Shown here: positions 53,666-63,422 of the stretch, piece after piece
Position numbering within the stretch: position 1 is the stretch's first letter
Layout: each line of letters starts with the position of its first letter
NCBI GenBank assembly: GCA_015231915.1
Contig: JADGAR010000009.1
Coordinates: 24,758 to 88,757 of the forward strand
DNA length: 64,000 bases
DNA from: Magnetococcales bacterium
GTDB taxonomy: Bacteria; Pseudomonadota; Magnetococcia; Magnetococcales; Magnetaquicoccaceae
Direction: 5' to 3'
Made by a program: the position numbers and the translations under genes
Notes under the pieces: generated by a model
Database searches by the model: none
Seen by the model: the letters and a program-made list of their open reading frames with translations, nothing else
What the model was told of the DNA's origin: nothing

Positions 53666-55225
53666 ATGTCCGCACCCCCCGACAAACCCAGACTCCTCAT
53701 CGTGGACGACCTGCCCGCCAACATCGAAGCCCTGGCTGGGATCTTTACCGACGATTGCGAGATCTCCGTGGCGACCTGCGGGGCGGATGCCGTCGAGATC
53801 GCCCGCGCCGGACATTTTGACCTGATCCTGCTCGACATCATGATGCCGGGGATGACCGGCCATGAGGTGTGCAAAATCCTGAAAGGGGATCCCGTCACCC
53901 GGAAAATTCCGATCATCTTCATCACCTCCCTGGAGGAGAAGGAGGAGGAGGCCATGGGTCTGGCCCTGGGGGCGGTGGATTACATCGTGAAACCGATCCG
54001 CCCGGCCATCGTCAAGGCACGGGTACACAACCACCTGGAACTGGTGCTGGCCCGGGAGGCAGCCGACGAGGCCAATCGGGCCAAAAGCGCCTTTCTGGCC
54101 ATGATGAGCCACGAAATCCGCACGCCCCTGAACGGCATTCTGGGGTTTGCCGAAATCCTCGCCAACGCGCCCCTGCCGGAGAAATTCCAACATTTTGCCC
54201 AGACCATTCTCAACTCCGGACAAGGGTTGCTCACTGTCATCAACGACATCCTGGATTTTTCCAAGATCGAGGCCGGCCATCTGGAACTGGAGGAGATCCC
54301 GTTCGCTCTGGACGGGCTGCTTGGTGACATCGAGCACCTCTACGGACCAGGATGCGCCGCCAAGGAAGTGACCCTGCGCCTGGAACGCGACCCCGGCCTG
54401 CCCCCGACCCTGGCCGGCGACCCGGGTCGACTGCGGCAGATTCTGTGCAACCTGGTGAGCAATGCGGTCAAATTCACCAACCGTGGCGGGGAGATCGTGC
54501 TCTCCGTCACCCGGCGGGACGAGGCCCAGGAGGGGATCGGGGTGCGGTTTTGCGTGGCGGATACCGGCATCGGGATTGCGCCCGAGGCGTGGGGCAGGCT
54601 CTTTCAACCCTTTGCCCAGGCCACTCCCGCCACGGCGCGCCAATACGGCGGGACCGGCCTGGGTCTGGCCATCAGCGCGCGCCTGGTCCGACTGATGGGC
54701 GGGGAGATGCAACTGGAGAGTCAGCCCGGCCAGGGCAGCCGGTTCGGCTTTTCCATCGCCATGCGGGACGCGACCCGACCGGAACCGCGCGTTGCTCCCG
54801 AGGCGACTCTGCCCGGCACGCTGCAGATCCTGATCTGCGAGGACGATCCGGTCAACCGCCTGTTCATTGCCGAAGCCCTGGAATCGCTGGCGATCACCGG
54901 CTTCGTGTTCGCCGTCACCGGGCGCGAGGGGGTGGAACAATTCCCCACCCGGCCCTGGGATCTGATCCTGATGGACTGTCACATGCCGGAGATGGACGGC
55001 ATGACCGCCACCCGGCGCATCCGCCAACTGGAGGCCGGTCGCGACCCCGTCCATGCCACCCCCATCATCGCGCTCACCGCCGATGTCCTGTCGGAAAACC
55101 GCACCGCATGTCTGGAAGCGGGCATGAGCGACTTTTTGGCCAAACCCTTCACCCTGGACGCTCTGCAGCAGTGCCTGCACAACTGGCTGAACCCTGCCAC
55201 GGAACACGATCAGCAGTCGCCATGA
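53666..55225 (+). CDS. Response regulator-kinase hybrid REC-HisKA-HATPase-REC
   Basis: 519 residues. Receiver 1 (D57 in [11 protein letters not shown] in VKPI), coiled linker, HisKA H149 in [10 protein letters not shown], HATPase_c (DTGIGI, GGTGLGL), receiver 2 ([24 protein letters not shown]). No membrane or sensor domain, like the gene at 2214. Ten bases after the transmembrane hybrid kinase, whose HPt is a likely phosphate donor. Regulatory output is not visible: no DNA-binding or GGDEF domain. Confidence 0.92.
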   Translation: MSAPPDKPRLLIVDDLPANIEALAGIFTDDCEISVATCGADAVEIARAGHFDLILLDIMMPGMTGHEVCKILKGDPVTRKIPIIFITSLEEKEEEAMGLALGAVDYIVKPIRPAIVKARVHNHLELVLAREAADEANRAKSAFLAMMSHEIRTPLNGILGFAEILANAPLPEKFQHFAQTILNSGQGLLTVINDILDFSKIEAGHLELEEIPFALDGLLGDIEHLYGPGCAAKEVTLRLERDPGLPPTLAGDPGRLRQILCNLVSNAVKFTNRGGEIVLSVTRRDEAQEGIGVRFCVADTGIGIAPEAWGRLFQPFAQATPATARQYGGTGLGLAISARLVRLMGGEMQLESQPGQGSRFGFSIAMRDATRPEPRVAPEATLPGTLQILICEDDPVNRLFIAEALESLAITGFVFAVTGREGVEQFPTRPWDLILMDCHMPEMDGMTATRRIRQLEAGRDPVHATPIIALTADVLSENRTACLEAGMSDFLAKPFTLDALQQCLHNWLNPATEHDQQSP

Positions 55226-55308
55226 CCGTTCATGCGCGCTTGCATTCGAACCGATTCTTCATTAAAATGTAAAGTTTCCACCCCAGAAATGATGCGACCT
55301 GTGCCGAC

Positions 55309-56604
55309 ATGGACGATCCGATCCCATTTCTCAACGCCTCGCCCACCCCCTTTCACGCGGTGCGCGCAGCGCGGCAACACCTGACCCGCCAGGGATTCCA
55401 ACCCCTGCGCGAAGAGGATGCCTGGACGCTCCGACCGGGAGGTCGCTATCTGGTCACCCGCAACGATACCAGCCTGGCGGCCTTCACCCTCCCCGTCCAC
55501 GACCGCCATCCTCTGCCCCTTCTGCTGACCGCGGCCCATACCGACAGCCCGGCCCTCAAGGTCAAACCCAATCCGATCAAGCGCAAGAAGGATCACCTGC
55601 TCCTCGACCTGGCGGTCTATGGCTCGCCCATCCTGGCCACCTGGTTCGACCGGGACCTCTCCCTGGCCGGACGCATCGATTACCTCGATGCCGCACAACG
55701 CCTGCACCACCAGTTGATCGATCTGACCGAACCGGTGACCCGCATCCCGAATCTGGCCATCCACCTGAACCGCTCGGCCAACGACGAGACGAAAATCAAT
55801 CCCCACGAGGAACTCTCCGCGCCCTGGCTCGCCGCGCCGAACGGCCCCGGCGAGACCAATCCCGCCCGTCCCTTTCTGGAACGTCTGGAACAGGAAATCG
55901 CCCGCCAGGATCCCCATGCCATGCCGGTACGCCTCCTGGGATGGGACCTGGCGCTCTACGACACCCAGCCCGCCACCCTGGCCGGGGTGAACGGCCAGTG
56001 GATCGTTGGTGCGCGCCTGGACAACCTGCTTTCGGTGACAGCCATCCTCGCCGCCCTGGGCAGACACGATCCCGCCCCGGCCTCCGGCATCGCCATGACC
56101 GCCCTGTTCGACCACGAGGAGGTCGGCTCCCTGAGCATGGCAGGGGCCACGGGCAATTTTCTCACCTCCCTGCTCGGTCGCATCTACCCGGATCCCGTCA
56201 CGCTGGCCAGGGCCATGCCCAACTCCCTGCTGATCTCCATCGACAACGCCCACGGCTACCACCCCAACTACCCGGCCAAACAGGACGACAACCACACCCC
56301 GCAACTCAACGCCGGCATCGTGGTCAAACAGCACGCCGGCCAACGCTACGCCACCTCCGGAACCACCGCCGCCCGCGTCAAGGCGCTGGCCCTGGGCGAG
56401 GCCATTCCGCTCCAGGAGTTCACGGTGCGCGCCGACATGCCCTGCGGCTCGACCGTCGGCCCCACCCTGGCCGCCCAACTGGGCATCCCGACCGTGGACC
56501 TGGGCCTGCCCACCTGGGCCATGCACTCCCTGCGGGAAACCGCCGGGACCACGGATTGGGGCCATCTCGTCCGCCTGCTCGCGGCTTTTTTCAACACCGG
56601 ATAA
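55309..56604 (+). CDS. apeB: M18 aspartyl aminopeptidase
   Basis: 431 residues, dodecameric zinc aminopeptidase family M18, removing N-terminal acidic residues. Signatures: FLNASPTPFHAV at the N-terminus, AAHTDSPALKVKP with metal His/Asp, VGARLDNLLSV, FDHEEVGS, DNAHGYHPNYPAKQDDNHTPQLNAG and the Met-His of TWAMHSLRETAG. Family members often appear in prokaryotes as probable aminopeptidase 2. No operon link is obvious: it follows the REC-kinase by 83 bp and precedes nupC by 13 bp. Confidence 0.93.
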   Translation: MDDPIPFLNASPTPFHAVRAARQHLTRQGFQPLREEDAWTLRPGGRYLVTRNDTSLAAFTLPVHDRHPLPLLLTAAHTDSPALKVKPNPIKRKKDHLLLDLAVYGSPILATWFDRDLSLAGRIDYLDAAQRLHHQLIDLTEPVTRIPNLAIHLNRSANDETKINPHEELSAPWLAAPNGPGETNPARPFLERLEQEIARQDPHAMPVRLLGWDLALYDTQPATLAGVNGQWIVGARLDNLLSVTAILAALGRHDPAPASGIAMTALFDHEEVGSLSMAGATGNFLTSLLGRIYPDPVTLARAMPNSLLISIDNAHGYHPNYPAKQDDNHTPQLNAGIVVKQHAGQRYATSGTTAARVKALALGEAIPLQEFTVRADMPCGSTVGPTLAAQLGIPTVDLGLPTWAMHSLRETAGTTDWGHLVRLLAAFFNTG

Positions 56605-56617
56605 AAGGAAACCCGAC

Positions 56618-57862
56618 ATGCATCTGCACAGCCTGTTCGGACTGCTGCTGCTCACCGGGATCACCTGGCTGCTGTCGGAACGCCGCCGGGAGGTCTCCTG
56701 GAGGGTGGTGATCAGCGGGCTGCTCCTGCAAATCGGCATTGCCTGGCTGCTGCTCTCGGTCCCGATGTTTCAACGGTTCTTTCTGCTGCTCAACGACGCG
56801 GTGGGAACCCTCATGGAGGCCACCCGCGCCGGGACCACCTTCGTCTTCGGCTATCTGGGAGGGGCCAACCCACCCTTTGCGGTCGAACCCCACGCCTCCA
56901 CCTTCATCCTGGCCTTCCAGGCGCTGCCCCTGGTGCTGGTGATCAGCGCCTTGTCGGCCCTGCTCTTCCACTGGCGCGTCCTGCCCCTGGTGGTGCGCCT
57001 CTTCGCCGTCCTGCTGCAACGCGCCATGGGCGTGGGGGGCGCACTGGGCTTCGGGGCTGCCGCCAACATCTTCCTCGGCATGGTGGAATCCCCCCTGCTG
57101 GTCAAACCCTACCTGGCCAACATGAGCCGCAGCGAACTCTTCGCGCTGATGACCGCCGGCATGGCCACCATCGCCGGCACGATGATGGCCCTCTACGCCG
57201 CCATTTTGGCGCCGATCCTCCCCGATGCCATGGGCCACATCCTCACCGCCTCCATCATCAGCGCCCCGGCGGCCATCATGACCGCCTTCATCCTGATCCC
57301 CGACAGCGGCACCCCCACCGCCGGCGCTCACTCCCCGCCCCGCCTGGACGCCACCGCCATGGACGCCGTCACACGAGGCGTGAGCGAAGGGGTCCAACTG
57401 CTGATCAACATCCTGGCCATGCTGCTGGTCCTGGTGGCCCTGGTGGCCCTGGCCAACCGCATCCTGGGGGCAACGCTGCCCGATTTCGCCGGCGCCCCCA
57501 TCACCCTGGAACGGCTCCTGGGCTGGTGCATGGCCCCGGTGGTCTGGCTCATGGGCATCCCCTGGGGCGAAGCCCCCACCGCCGGCATGCTCATGGGCAG
57601 CAAAACCGTGCTCAACGAGTTCATCGCCTACCTCAACCTCGCCAATCTCCCGCCGGAGGCCCTCTCCCCCCGCAGCCGCCTGATCATGACCTATGCCATG
57701 TGCGGCTTCGCCAACCTGGGCAGCCTGGGCATCCTGATCGGCGGCATGGGCGCCATGATCCCCGCCCGACGCGAGGAGATCGCCGCCCTGGGGATGAAAT
57801 CGATCCTCTCGGGCACCATCGCCACCCTCATGACCGGAGCGGTGGTCGGGGTCCTGCGATGA
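56618..57862 (+). CDS. nupC: NupC-type nucleoside transporter
   Basis: 414 residues, CNT family, coupled to H+ or Na+ for uptake of nucleosides. About ten transmembrane segments; motifs GYLGG, FAFQALPLVLVIS-like strand IFALQALP (here ILAFQALPLVL), GAAANIFLGMVESPLLVKPYL, and the C-terminal GFANLGSLGILIGGMGAMIPARREEI. AAAAGGAAACCCGAC precedes ATG 56618. ATGA overlap with the following sensor kinase, which suggests coordinated production. Confidence 0.93.
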   Translation: MHLHSLFGLLLLTGITWLLSERRREVSWRVVISGLLLQIGIAWLLLSVPMFQRFFLLLNDAVGTLMEATRAGTTFVFGYLGGANPPFAVEPHASTFILAFQALPLVLVISALSALLFHWRVLPLVVRLFAVLLQRAMGVGGALGFGAAANIFLGMVESPLLVKPYLANMSRSELFALMTAGMATIAGTMMALYAAILAPILPDAMGHILTASIISAPAAIMTAFILIPDSGTPTAGAHSPPRLDATAMDAVTRGVSEGVQLLINILAMLLVLVALVALANRILGATLPDFAGAPITLERLLGWCMAPVVWLMGIPWGEAPTAGMLMGSKTVLNEFIAYLNLANLPPEALSPRSRLIMTYAMCGFANLGSLGILIGGMGAMIPARREEIAALGMKSILSGTIATLMTGAVVGVLR

Positions 57863-60861
57863 CCGGAGCACGAGGGATGGTCATTCTCGCCCTGCTCGTT
57901 TCCGCCGCGCTCCTGCTGACCGCCAGCCTCAACTATCTGCTGTTTCATACCATCGTGGAACTCTTCTCCATCCTGGTGGCGGGGGGGATCTTCATCATGG
58001 GCTGGCATACCCGCCGCTGGTCGGAAAACCTTTTTCTGCCATTTCTCTCCACCGCCTTCGTGGCCATCGGCCTGCTGGATTTCGTCCATACCCTCACCTT
58101 CAAAGGGCTGGAACTGATTCCGGGCGACGACGGCAATCACGCGGTCCAGTTGTGGATCCAGGCCCGCTCCATGCAGGCGTTCGCCCTGCTGATCGCCCCC
58201 TTGTGGCTGACAAACGGACGGAAAAATCTCGCCCTCTCCCTGACGGCCTGGCTGCTTGTGTCCGGTCTCGGGCTGTTTTCCGTCTATGTCACCGACTGGT
58301 TTCCGGTCTGTTTCGTGCCGGGCCAGGGGCTGACGCCCTTCAAGGTCCACATGGAGTTCGTCATCATCGCGGCCTTGCTCGCGGGAAGCCTCCATTTGCA
58401 CCTCCACCGGCGCAAGATGGACCGCAATCTCTACCTGAATCTCCAGGCTGCCCAGTGGCTGACCATCCTCAGCGAGGCCGCCTTCACCGCCTACCTGAAT
58501 TTTGCCGATGTCATCAACTGGATCGGCCATCTGGGCAAACTCCTGGCCTTCATGTGGATTTTCCGCGCCATCATTCATTTCGGCCTTGTCAATCCGGTCG
58601 GCCTGCTCTCCTACAACCTGCAACGCCACGCCACCCAACTGGGGGGCGCCATCGCCCAGTTGCACAAGGCGCAACGGATCGGTCGCATGGGACACTGGGA
58701 ATGGCACATCGCCTCCGGGCAACTCGCATGGTCGGACGAGATTTATCGCATCTTCGGACTTTCCAAGGAGACCACCGAACCCACCTACGCCTCCTTTCTG
58801 CAAATGGTCCATCCCGAAGACCACGAAAAGGTGACCCGATCCGTGGCCGAAGCCATGGGCAATCCCGACACCCCATACCAGGTGGAGCACCGCATCCGAC
58901 TCCCCGACGGCAGCGAAAAAGTGGTGATGGAGGTCGGCGAGGTCCAAACGGATCACGCCGGCGCACCGATCCTCATGACCGGCACGGTGCAGGACATCAC
59001 CGAACGCAAACGCATGGAAACCCTGCTGGTGGAGTCCCAGCAGGCTGCGGAGCGGGCCAATCAGGCCAAATCGACTTTTCTGGCCAACATGAGCCACGAA
59101 ATCCGCACCCCCATGAACGCCATCGTCGGCTTGACCCACCTGTGCCTGCGCACCCCGCTCTCCGCCAAGCAGAAGGACTATCTGGACAAGATCCATGCCT
59201 CGGCCAATGCCCTGCTCGGCATCATCAACGACATTCTCGACTTTTCCAAGATCGACGCGGAAAAACTGCTCGTCGAGGAGACCGACTTCACCCTGGACGA
59301 GGTGTTCGGCAACCTGCTGGCCGTGCTGACGATCAAGGCCGGCGAAAATGGGGTGAAACTCACCCTGGAAGCCGATCCGGCCCTGCCCGCCATGCTGGTG
59401 GGGGATCCGCTCCGGCTGGGACAGGTGTTGACCAATCTGGGCAACAACGCGGTCAAGTTCACCCCGCAAGGCGAGGTGACCATCGGCGCGCAACTTCTGG
59501 AAAACTCCGGGCAACGTGCCACCATCCGCTTTTGGGTGCAAGACACCGGCATCGGCATGAACGAAAAGGAAATCAAACAATTGTTCCAACCGTTCACCCA
59601 GGCGGATGCCAGCACGACCCGCCGCTTCGGGGGCACCGGGCTGGGTCTGACCATCTCCAAGCGGCTGGTGGAGTTGATGGGCGGCAACCTGGAGTTGCAA
59701 AGCCAACCCGGCGCGGGGAGCACCTTTGCATTCACCCTGACGTTGGGCATCTCGTCCCGGAAACCGCAAGCCAAAACCCCCGAAGACGATCCGACGGTCA
59801 TGGCCCGGATCGCCGGGGCGTGCGTGCTGCTGGTCGAGGACAACGAAATCAACCAGCAGGTGGCGCGCGAACTGCTGGAGATGGCCCACGTCCGCACGCG
59901 CGTGGCGCCAGACGGGATCGCGGCGCTGGAGATCCTGGCGACAGAACGTTGCGACGGGATCCTCATGGATCTGCAAATGCCACGCATGGACGGATTCCAG
60001 GCGACCCTGGCGATCCGGAAACGCCCGGAATGGAGTGCCATCCCGATCATCGCCATGACCGCCAACGCCACGACTGGCGATCAGGAGCGCTGCCTGGCAG
60101 CCGGGATGAACGCCCACATCGGCAAGCCCATTCACCCGCCGACGCTGTATGCCACCCTGGCCAGATGGATCACCCCAAGCGAACCTTTGGCCTGTCCGGA
60201 TCACGCCTCTCCCCTTCCGGAGGAGGAACCGGTCCTTCCTGCGCTGCGTCAACTCGACAGCCGCGCCGGTCTGCGCAACACGGGGGGCAATCGCAAACTG
60301 TATCTGGATGTGCTGGCCAAACTGCGCGCGCACCATGCCCAAGACCCCAGGACGATCCAGGAGCAACTGACACGGGGGGAGTGGGCGGATGCGGAACGCG
60401 CTGCCCACTCCCTGAAGGGAATCGCGGGGACCCTGGGCGCCCATCCTCTGGCCGAGGCCGCCCTGGCACTGGAAAGCGCGCTCAAACAGCGCGCAACGCC
60501 GGAAACGATTCGCTCCGCTTGCCAAACGGTCGCCGGGGAACTGGCTGCCCTGATCGAAGAAATCGATCTTCTCCTGCCCGTACCGGAACCGGAGCCAGCC
60601 GAGGATGACGCGCACCCCCCCGATCCCGAACAGCTGCTGCCTCTGATCGAGGAGGCGCTCCAGAGGTTGCGGATCTTCGATGCCGCCGCCGAGGAGCCGA
60701 TCCGGGCCATGGCCCCCCACTGTGCTGCAACCTCCCTGCAGACCCTCTACCGGGAGTTGGCAGAGCGGATGGGGCAATACGACTTCGAGCGGAGCATGAC
60801 CCTGCTGGAGCGGATGGACGAAAGTCTAAGGCACGCGCGGAGCGATGAAATAGAGGCGTGA
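57859..60861 (+). CDS. MASE3-PAS hybrid histidine kinase with receiver and HPt
   Basis: 1000 residues. Membrane-embedded MASE3-type sensor (about 8-245: VELFSILVAGGIFIMGW, LLDFVHTLTFKGL, QLWIQARSM, FKVHMEFVII), PAS/PAC (270-390), HisKA H413, HATPase_c (DTGIGM, GGTGLGL), one receiver (VEDNEINQQ, LMDLQMPRMDG, IGKPIHPP), HPt (AERAAHSLKGIAG), then the same ~75-residue C-terminal module as the kinase at 50116. Overlaps nupC by ATGA and MltA's 3' end by 36 bases. Ligand unknown; lipophilic or small-molecule sensing is typical of MASE3 guesses only. Confidence 0.92.
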   Translation: MTGARGMVILALLVSAALLLTASLNYLLFHTIVELFSILVAGGIFIMGWHTRRWSENLFLPFLSTAFVAIGLLDFVHTLTFKGLELIPGDDGNHAVQLWIQARSMQAFALLIAPLWLTNGRKNLALSLTAWLLVSGLGLFSVYVTDWFPVCFVPGQGLTPFKVHMEFVIIAALLAGSLHLHLHRRKMDRNLYLNLQAAQWLTILSEAAFTAYLNFADVINWIGHLGKLLAFMWIFRAIIHFGLVNPVGLLSYNLQRHATQLGGAIAQLHKAQRIGRMGHWEWHIASGQLAWSDEIYRIFGLSKETTEPTYASFLQMVHPEDHEKVTRSVAEAMGNPDTPYQVEHRIRLPDGSEKVVMEVGEVQTDHAGAPILMTGTVQDITERKRMETLLVESQQAAERANQAKSTFLANMSHEIRTPMNAIVGLTHLCLRTPLSAKQKDYLDKIHASANALLGIINDILDFSKIDAEKLLVEETDFTLDEVFGNLLAVLTIKAGENGVKLTLEADPALPAMLVGDPLRLGQVLTNLGNNAVKFTPQGEVTIGAQLLENSGQRATIRFWVQDTGIGMNEKEIKQLFQPFTQADASTTRRFGGTGLGLTISKRLVELMGGNLELQSQPGAGSTFAFTLTLGISSRKPQAKTPEDDPTVMARIAGACVLLVEDNEINQQVARELLEMAHVRTRVAPDGIAALEILATERCDGILMDLQMPRMDGFQATLAIRKRPEWSAIPIIAMTANATTGDQERCLAAGMNAHIGKPIHPPTLYATLARWITPSEPLACPDHASPLPEEEPVLPALRQLDSRAGLRNTGGNRKLYLDVLAKLRAHHAQDPRTIQEQLTRGEWADAERAAHSLKGIAGTLGAHPLAEAALALESALKQRATPETIRSACQTVAGELAALIEEIDLLLPVPEPEPAEDDAHPPDPEQLLPLIEEALQRLRIFDAAAEEPIRAMAPHCAATSLQTLYRELAERMGQYDFERSMTLLERMDESLRHARSDEIEA

Positions 60862-62025
60862 ACCGGTCTGTTTCATCACCCCGGACCGGTATTCGACCCA
60901 CTCGCCGAACCCGAAGAAGAGATCGACCCGTCCTGCCCCGCGGATGGCCCCGCCGGTATCCTGATTGACCACGAAGCGGATCTCCGGTTGCCAATCGAGC
61001 ACGGTCTTGTGATCCGGTGCGAAGCGCGGCAAGGTGGTGCTCAACACCGCTGGCGCCCCCTTGGGAAAGAGCTGGTGATCGGTGGCGATGGAGCGTTCCC
61101 GGGTGAGGGGGACATTGATGTTGCCCACCGCATCCAGCGACATCTCGCGGAAATAGACATAGGAGGCATTGGCGTAAAAGAGCCTCTGAACGTCGTAGGG
61201 ATGATCCACCAGCCACTGGCGCAGGCGTGGCATGGTCATCTCCTCCTTGGGGATCTTGCCCTCGTCGATGAGGAGTTTGCCGATGGCCAGATAGGGATGG
61301 CCATTGCTGCCGTCGTAGCCGATGCGCATCATGCGGCCATTGTCGAGTTGCACCCGTCCCGATCCCTGGATATGGAGAAAAAAGGCATCGATGGGGTTGT
61401 CCACCCAGACCAGTTCCAACCCCCGATTGGCCAGTTTTCCCAACGGTTTTTTGGTAAACCCCTTGGCGAGGATCGGTTCGTCGATCTGCCTGCGGTCGAA
61501 ACGGCGCAGGGCTTCCGGCGGGCGGCGATAGAGGGGATAGAAGTAGCGCTTGCTGCGTTGAAAGGAGCCGTGCAACAAGGCTTCGTAATAGCCCGTCACC
61601 ATGACATCGCCCTGGGCGTTGCCCACGGAGCGAAAGAGGCGGAAGCGATCCCGCAAGGCGGCCTGCAGGCGCGCCGGATCGCCGGCGCGGGCCAGATCGG
61701 CCAATTCCGCGCAGGCTGCCGCCATGCGCGCGGCAGGCACGGTGAGCGGCCCGAAGCGATAGAGGGAATCCGCCGGGACACGGCGATAATAGAGCGCGCT
61801 TTGCGCCAGGGCTTTTGCCCACTCGGAGAGCGCCGGATCCGCAAACAGCGTTTGGGGGAGTTCGGACCAGTTGGTTTCCGCCAGGCTGTTCATGGCGGTC
61901 ACCTCGCCGACGACCGGAGGTGGCGGGGCCACAGGGGTCTCCGGGGTGACCTCCACAGGAGGCAATGCCTGACATCCGGCCAGGAACACCAGCAAAACCA
62001 ATCGCACCCACCAGGATCTCTCCAT
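60826..62025 (-). CDS. mltA: Membrane-bound lytic transglycosylase A
   Basis: 399 residues. Lipobox LAGC (C18), then the MltA domain (VTGYYEALLHGS, YPLYRRP) and 3D domain with FLHIQGSGRVQL, RIGYDGSNGHPYLAIGKLL, and a C-terminal RVDLFFGFG, the region holding the catalytic Asp. It cleaves peptidoglycan glycan strands with 1,6-anhydro product. ATG 62025 sits after GGAGGGATGCGTG. Its 3' end overlaps the convergent kinase gene by 36 bases. Confidence 0.93.
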   Translation of the reverse strand: MERSWWVRLVLLVFLAGCQALPPVEVTPETPVAPPPPVVGEVTAMNSLAETNWSELPQTLFADPALSEWAKALAQSALYYRRVPADSLYRFGPLTVPAARMAAACAELADLARAGDPARLQAALRDRFRLFRSVGNAQGDVMVTGYYEALLHGSFQRSKRYFYPLYRRPPEALRRFDRRQIDEPILAKGFTKKPLGKLANRGLELVWVDNPIDAFFLHIQGSGRVQLDNGRMMRIGYDGSNGHPYLAIGKLLIDEGKIPKEEMTMPRLRQWLVDHPYDVQRLFYANASYVYFREMSLDAVGNINVPLTRERSIATDHQLFPKGAPAVLSTTLPRFAPDHKTVLDWQPEIRFVVNQDTGGAIRGAGRVDLFFGFGEWVEYRSGVMKQTGSRLYFIAPRVP

Positions 62026-62106
62026 CACGCATCCCTCCATTTCAATAACCGGAAAAACCAGCCGGGCATTGTGCGAGGTTTTTCCGGTTCTGACAAGGGC
62101 GGGCGG

Positions 62107-63321
62107 CTATCGGGGAGGCCTGTCAACAACTTGATCAGATCCCTGTTGCAAATGACCCTGACCGAGCGTTTCCGTCAACCACTGATGATACCGTTCGGCG
62201 CGCACGGCATGGGTGAACTGACGACCGATGGCATTCTGGCGGGCGATGCGCTGGGGGCGATCAGAGATGTCGAGGGCGGCGGCATGGATGGCGCGGGCGA
62301 AATCGGCGGGGTCGGGCTGGGCGAGAAAGGCGGTATCGGGACCGATCACCAGGTTGACGCTGGGAAAATCGATGGCGGCGATGGGGATGCGGGTGGCCAT
62401 GGCCTCGAAGAGCTTCATGGGCGAGGTGAGATAACGGGCGCGCATGTTGTCGCCCATGGGCATGGCCAACACCGAGGAACCGTTGAGCACCTCCTCGATG
62501 AGCGCCTTTCTGGAGACGAAACCGCGAAAATCGACGCGGCCTTCCAGGCCATGCCGGCGCGCCATGGAGGTGACGTACTCCTGGCTTTCCGCATGGCCTG
62601 CCCCGCTCTTGCCGCCGGAAATGCGCAGGGAAAAGCGCTCGTCCAGTTGTCCCACGGCGGCGAAGAGCATTTCGACGTTCTTCCAGGCCGTGAACTGGCC
62701 GGTATAGGTGACCACGAACGGCCCGGACTCGGACCAGGGAGGAGGCGCGGCCTTTGAGAAGAGTTCCGGGTCCACCCCATTGGGCAGATTGATGACCGGG
62801 GGATGGGTGGCAAACTCCCGATGAAGGATCACCTCCTGGGAGAAATTGTTGAGCAGCAGGCCATGGTTGAGGCGCAGGATGGTTTCGGTCTGCTTGCGGA
62901 TCCGCGCCACGTTCTCCTGACGCTTGACGGGCAGCAGATGGGGAAAGCCATCCTCGTGGGCCTCGTAGATGTGGATGCAGGAGCGCCCCAGCAGAGGCTT
63001 CAACCAGACCAGATCCAGGGCCTTGTTGAAGTGACGGGTAACGAAGACCTTGCCCGGTTGCCGATCCGTCAGTGCCTGGAAAAGAAAACGGAGCTTCATC
63101 GGGGTGCGCCATTTTTCCAAAGGCCCTGCGCGCGCCAGCAAGTGGATCTTTTCCGCACCGATAAAATCGCGAATCTCCTGGAATCCCGCCTGATCCGTAT
63201 AACTGCCATAAACGAAGACCTCATGGCCGAGGCGCGCGAGATGGAGATACTCCTGGATCACACCGAGGGTGATGCCGGAATGGAAATGAAATTCCAGAGG
63301 CTGGTAGATGTAGATCCGCAT
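62107..63321 (-). CDS. GT-B glycosyltransferase
   Basis: 404 residues, GT4-like. N-terminal Rossmann (IYIYQPLEFHFHSGITLGVIQEYLHLARLGHEVFVYG in several motifs), C-terminal donor domain: VTYTGQFTAWKNVEMLFAAV, LRISGG, VDFRGFVSRKAL, and ARYLTSPMKLFEAMATRIPIAA, with the E-x7-E type Glu. Donor sugar and acceptor cannot be told. Transcribed in the same direction as mltA, 81 bases upstream of it; envelope polysaccharide or glycoprotein role is likely. Confidence 0.87.
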   Translation of the reverse strand: MRIYIYQPLEFHFHSGITLGVIQEYLHLARLGHEVFVYGSYTDQAGFQEIRDFIGAEKIHLLARAGPLEKWRTPMKLRFLFQALTDRQPGKVFVTRHFNKALDLVWLKPLLGRSCIHIYEAHEDGFPHLLPVKRQENVARIRKQTETILRLNHGLLLNNFSQEVILHREFATHPPVINLPNGVDPELFSKAAPPPWSESGPFVVTYTGQFTAWKNVEMLFAAVGQLDERFSLRISGGKSGAGHAESQEYVTSMARRHGLEGRVDFRGFVSRKALIEEVLNGSSVLAMPMGDNMRARYLTSPMKLFEAMATRIPIAAIDFPSVNLVIGPDTAFLAQPDPADFARAIHAAALDISDRPQRIARQNAIGRQFTHAVRAERYHQWLTETLGQGHLQQGSDQVVDRPPR

Positions 63322-63422
63322 GGGTGTTTGGGGTCCCGAACCGTTTTTCCAGGTGACGATAACGATTCAGTCTAGCAAAGGGCGGTACTGGCGTCCATGG
63401 ATTGTGCCAGGCGCCATCCCCA

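Noticed and set aside
50035..53955. 1306-residue minus-strand open frame opposite the hybrid kinase
   Set aside because: GC-rich codon bias on the plus strand leaves the antisense frame open; its translation is low-complexity and rich in Gly, Gln, His and Arg, with no domain.
57691..60777. 1028-residue minus-strand frame opposite the MASE3 kinase
   Set aside because: Same antisense effect; the plus-strand product has complete kinase motifs.
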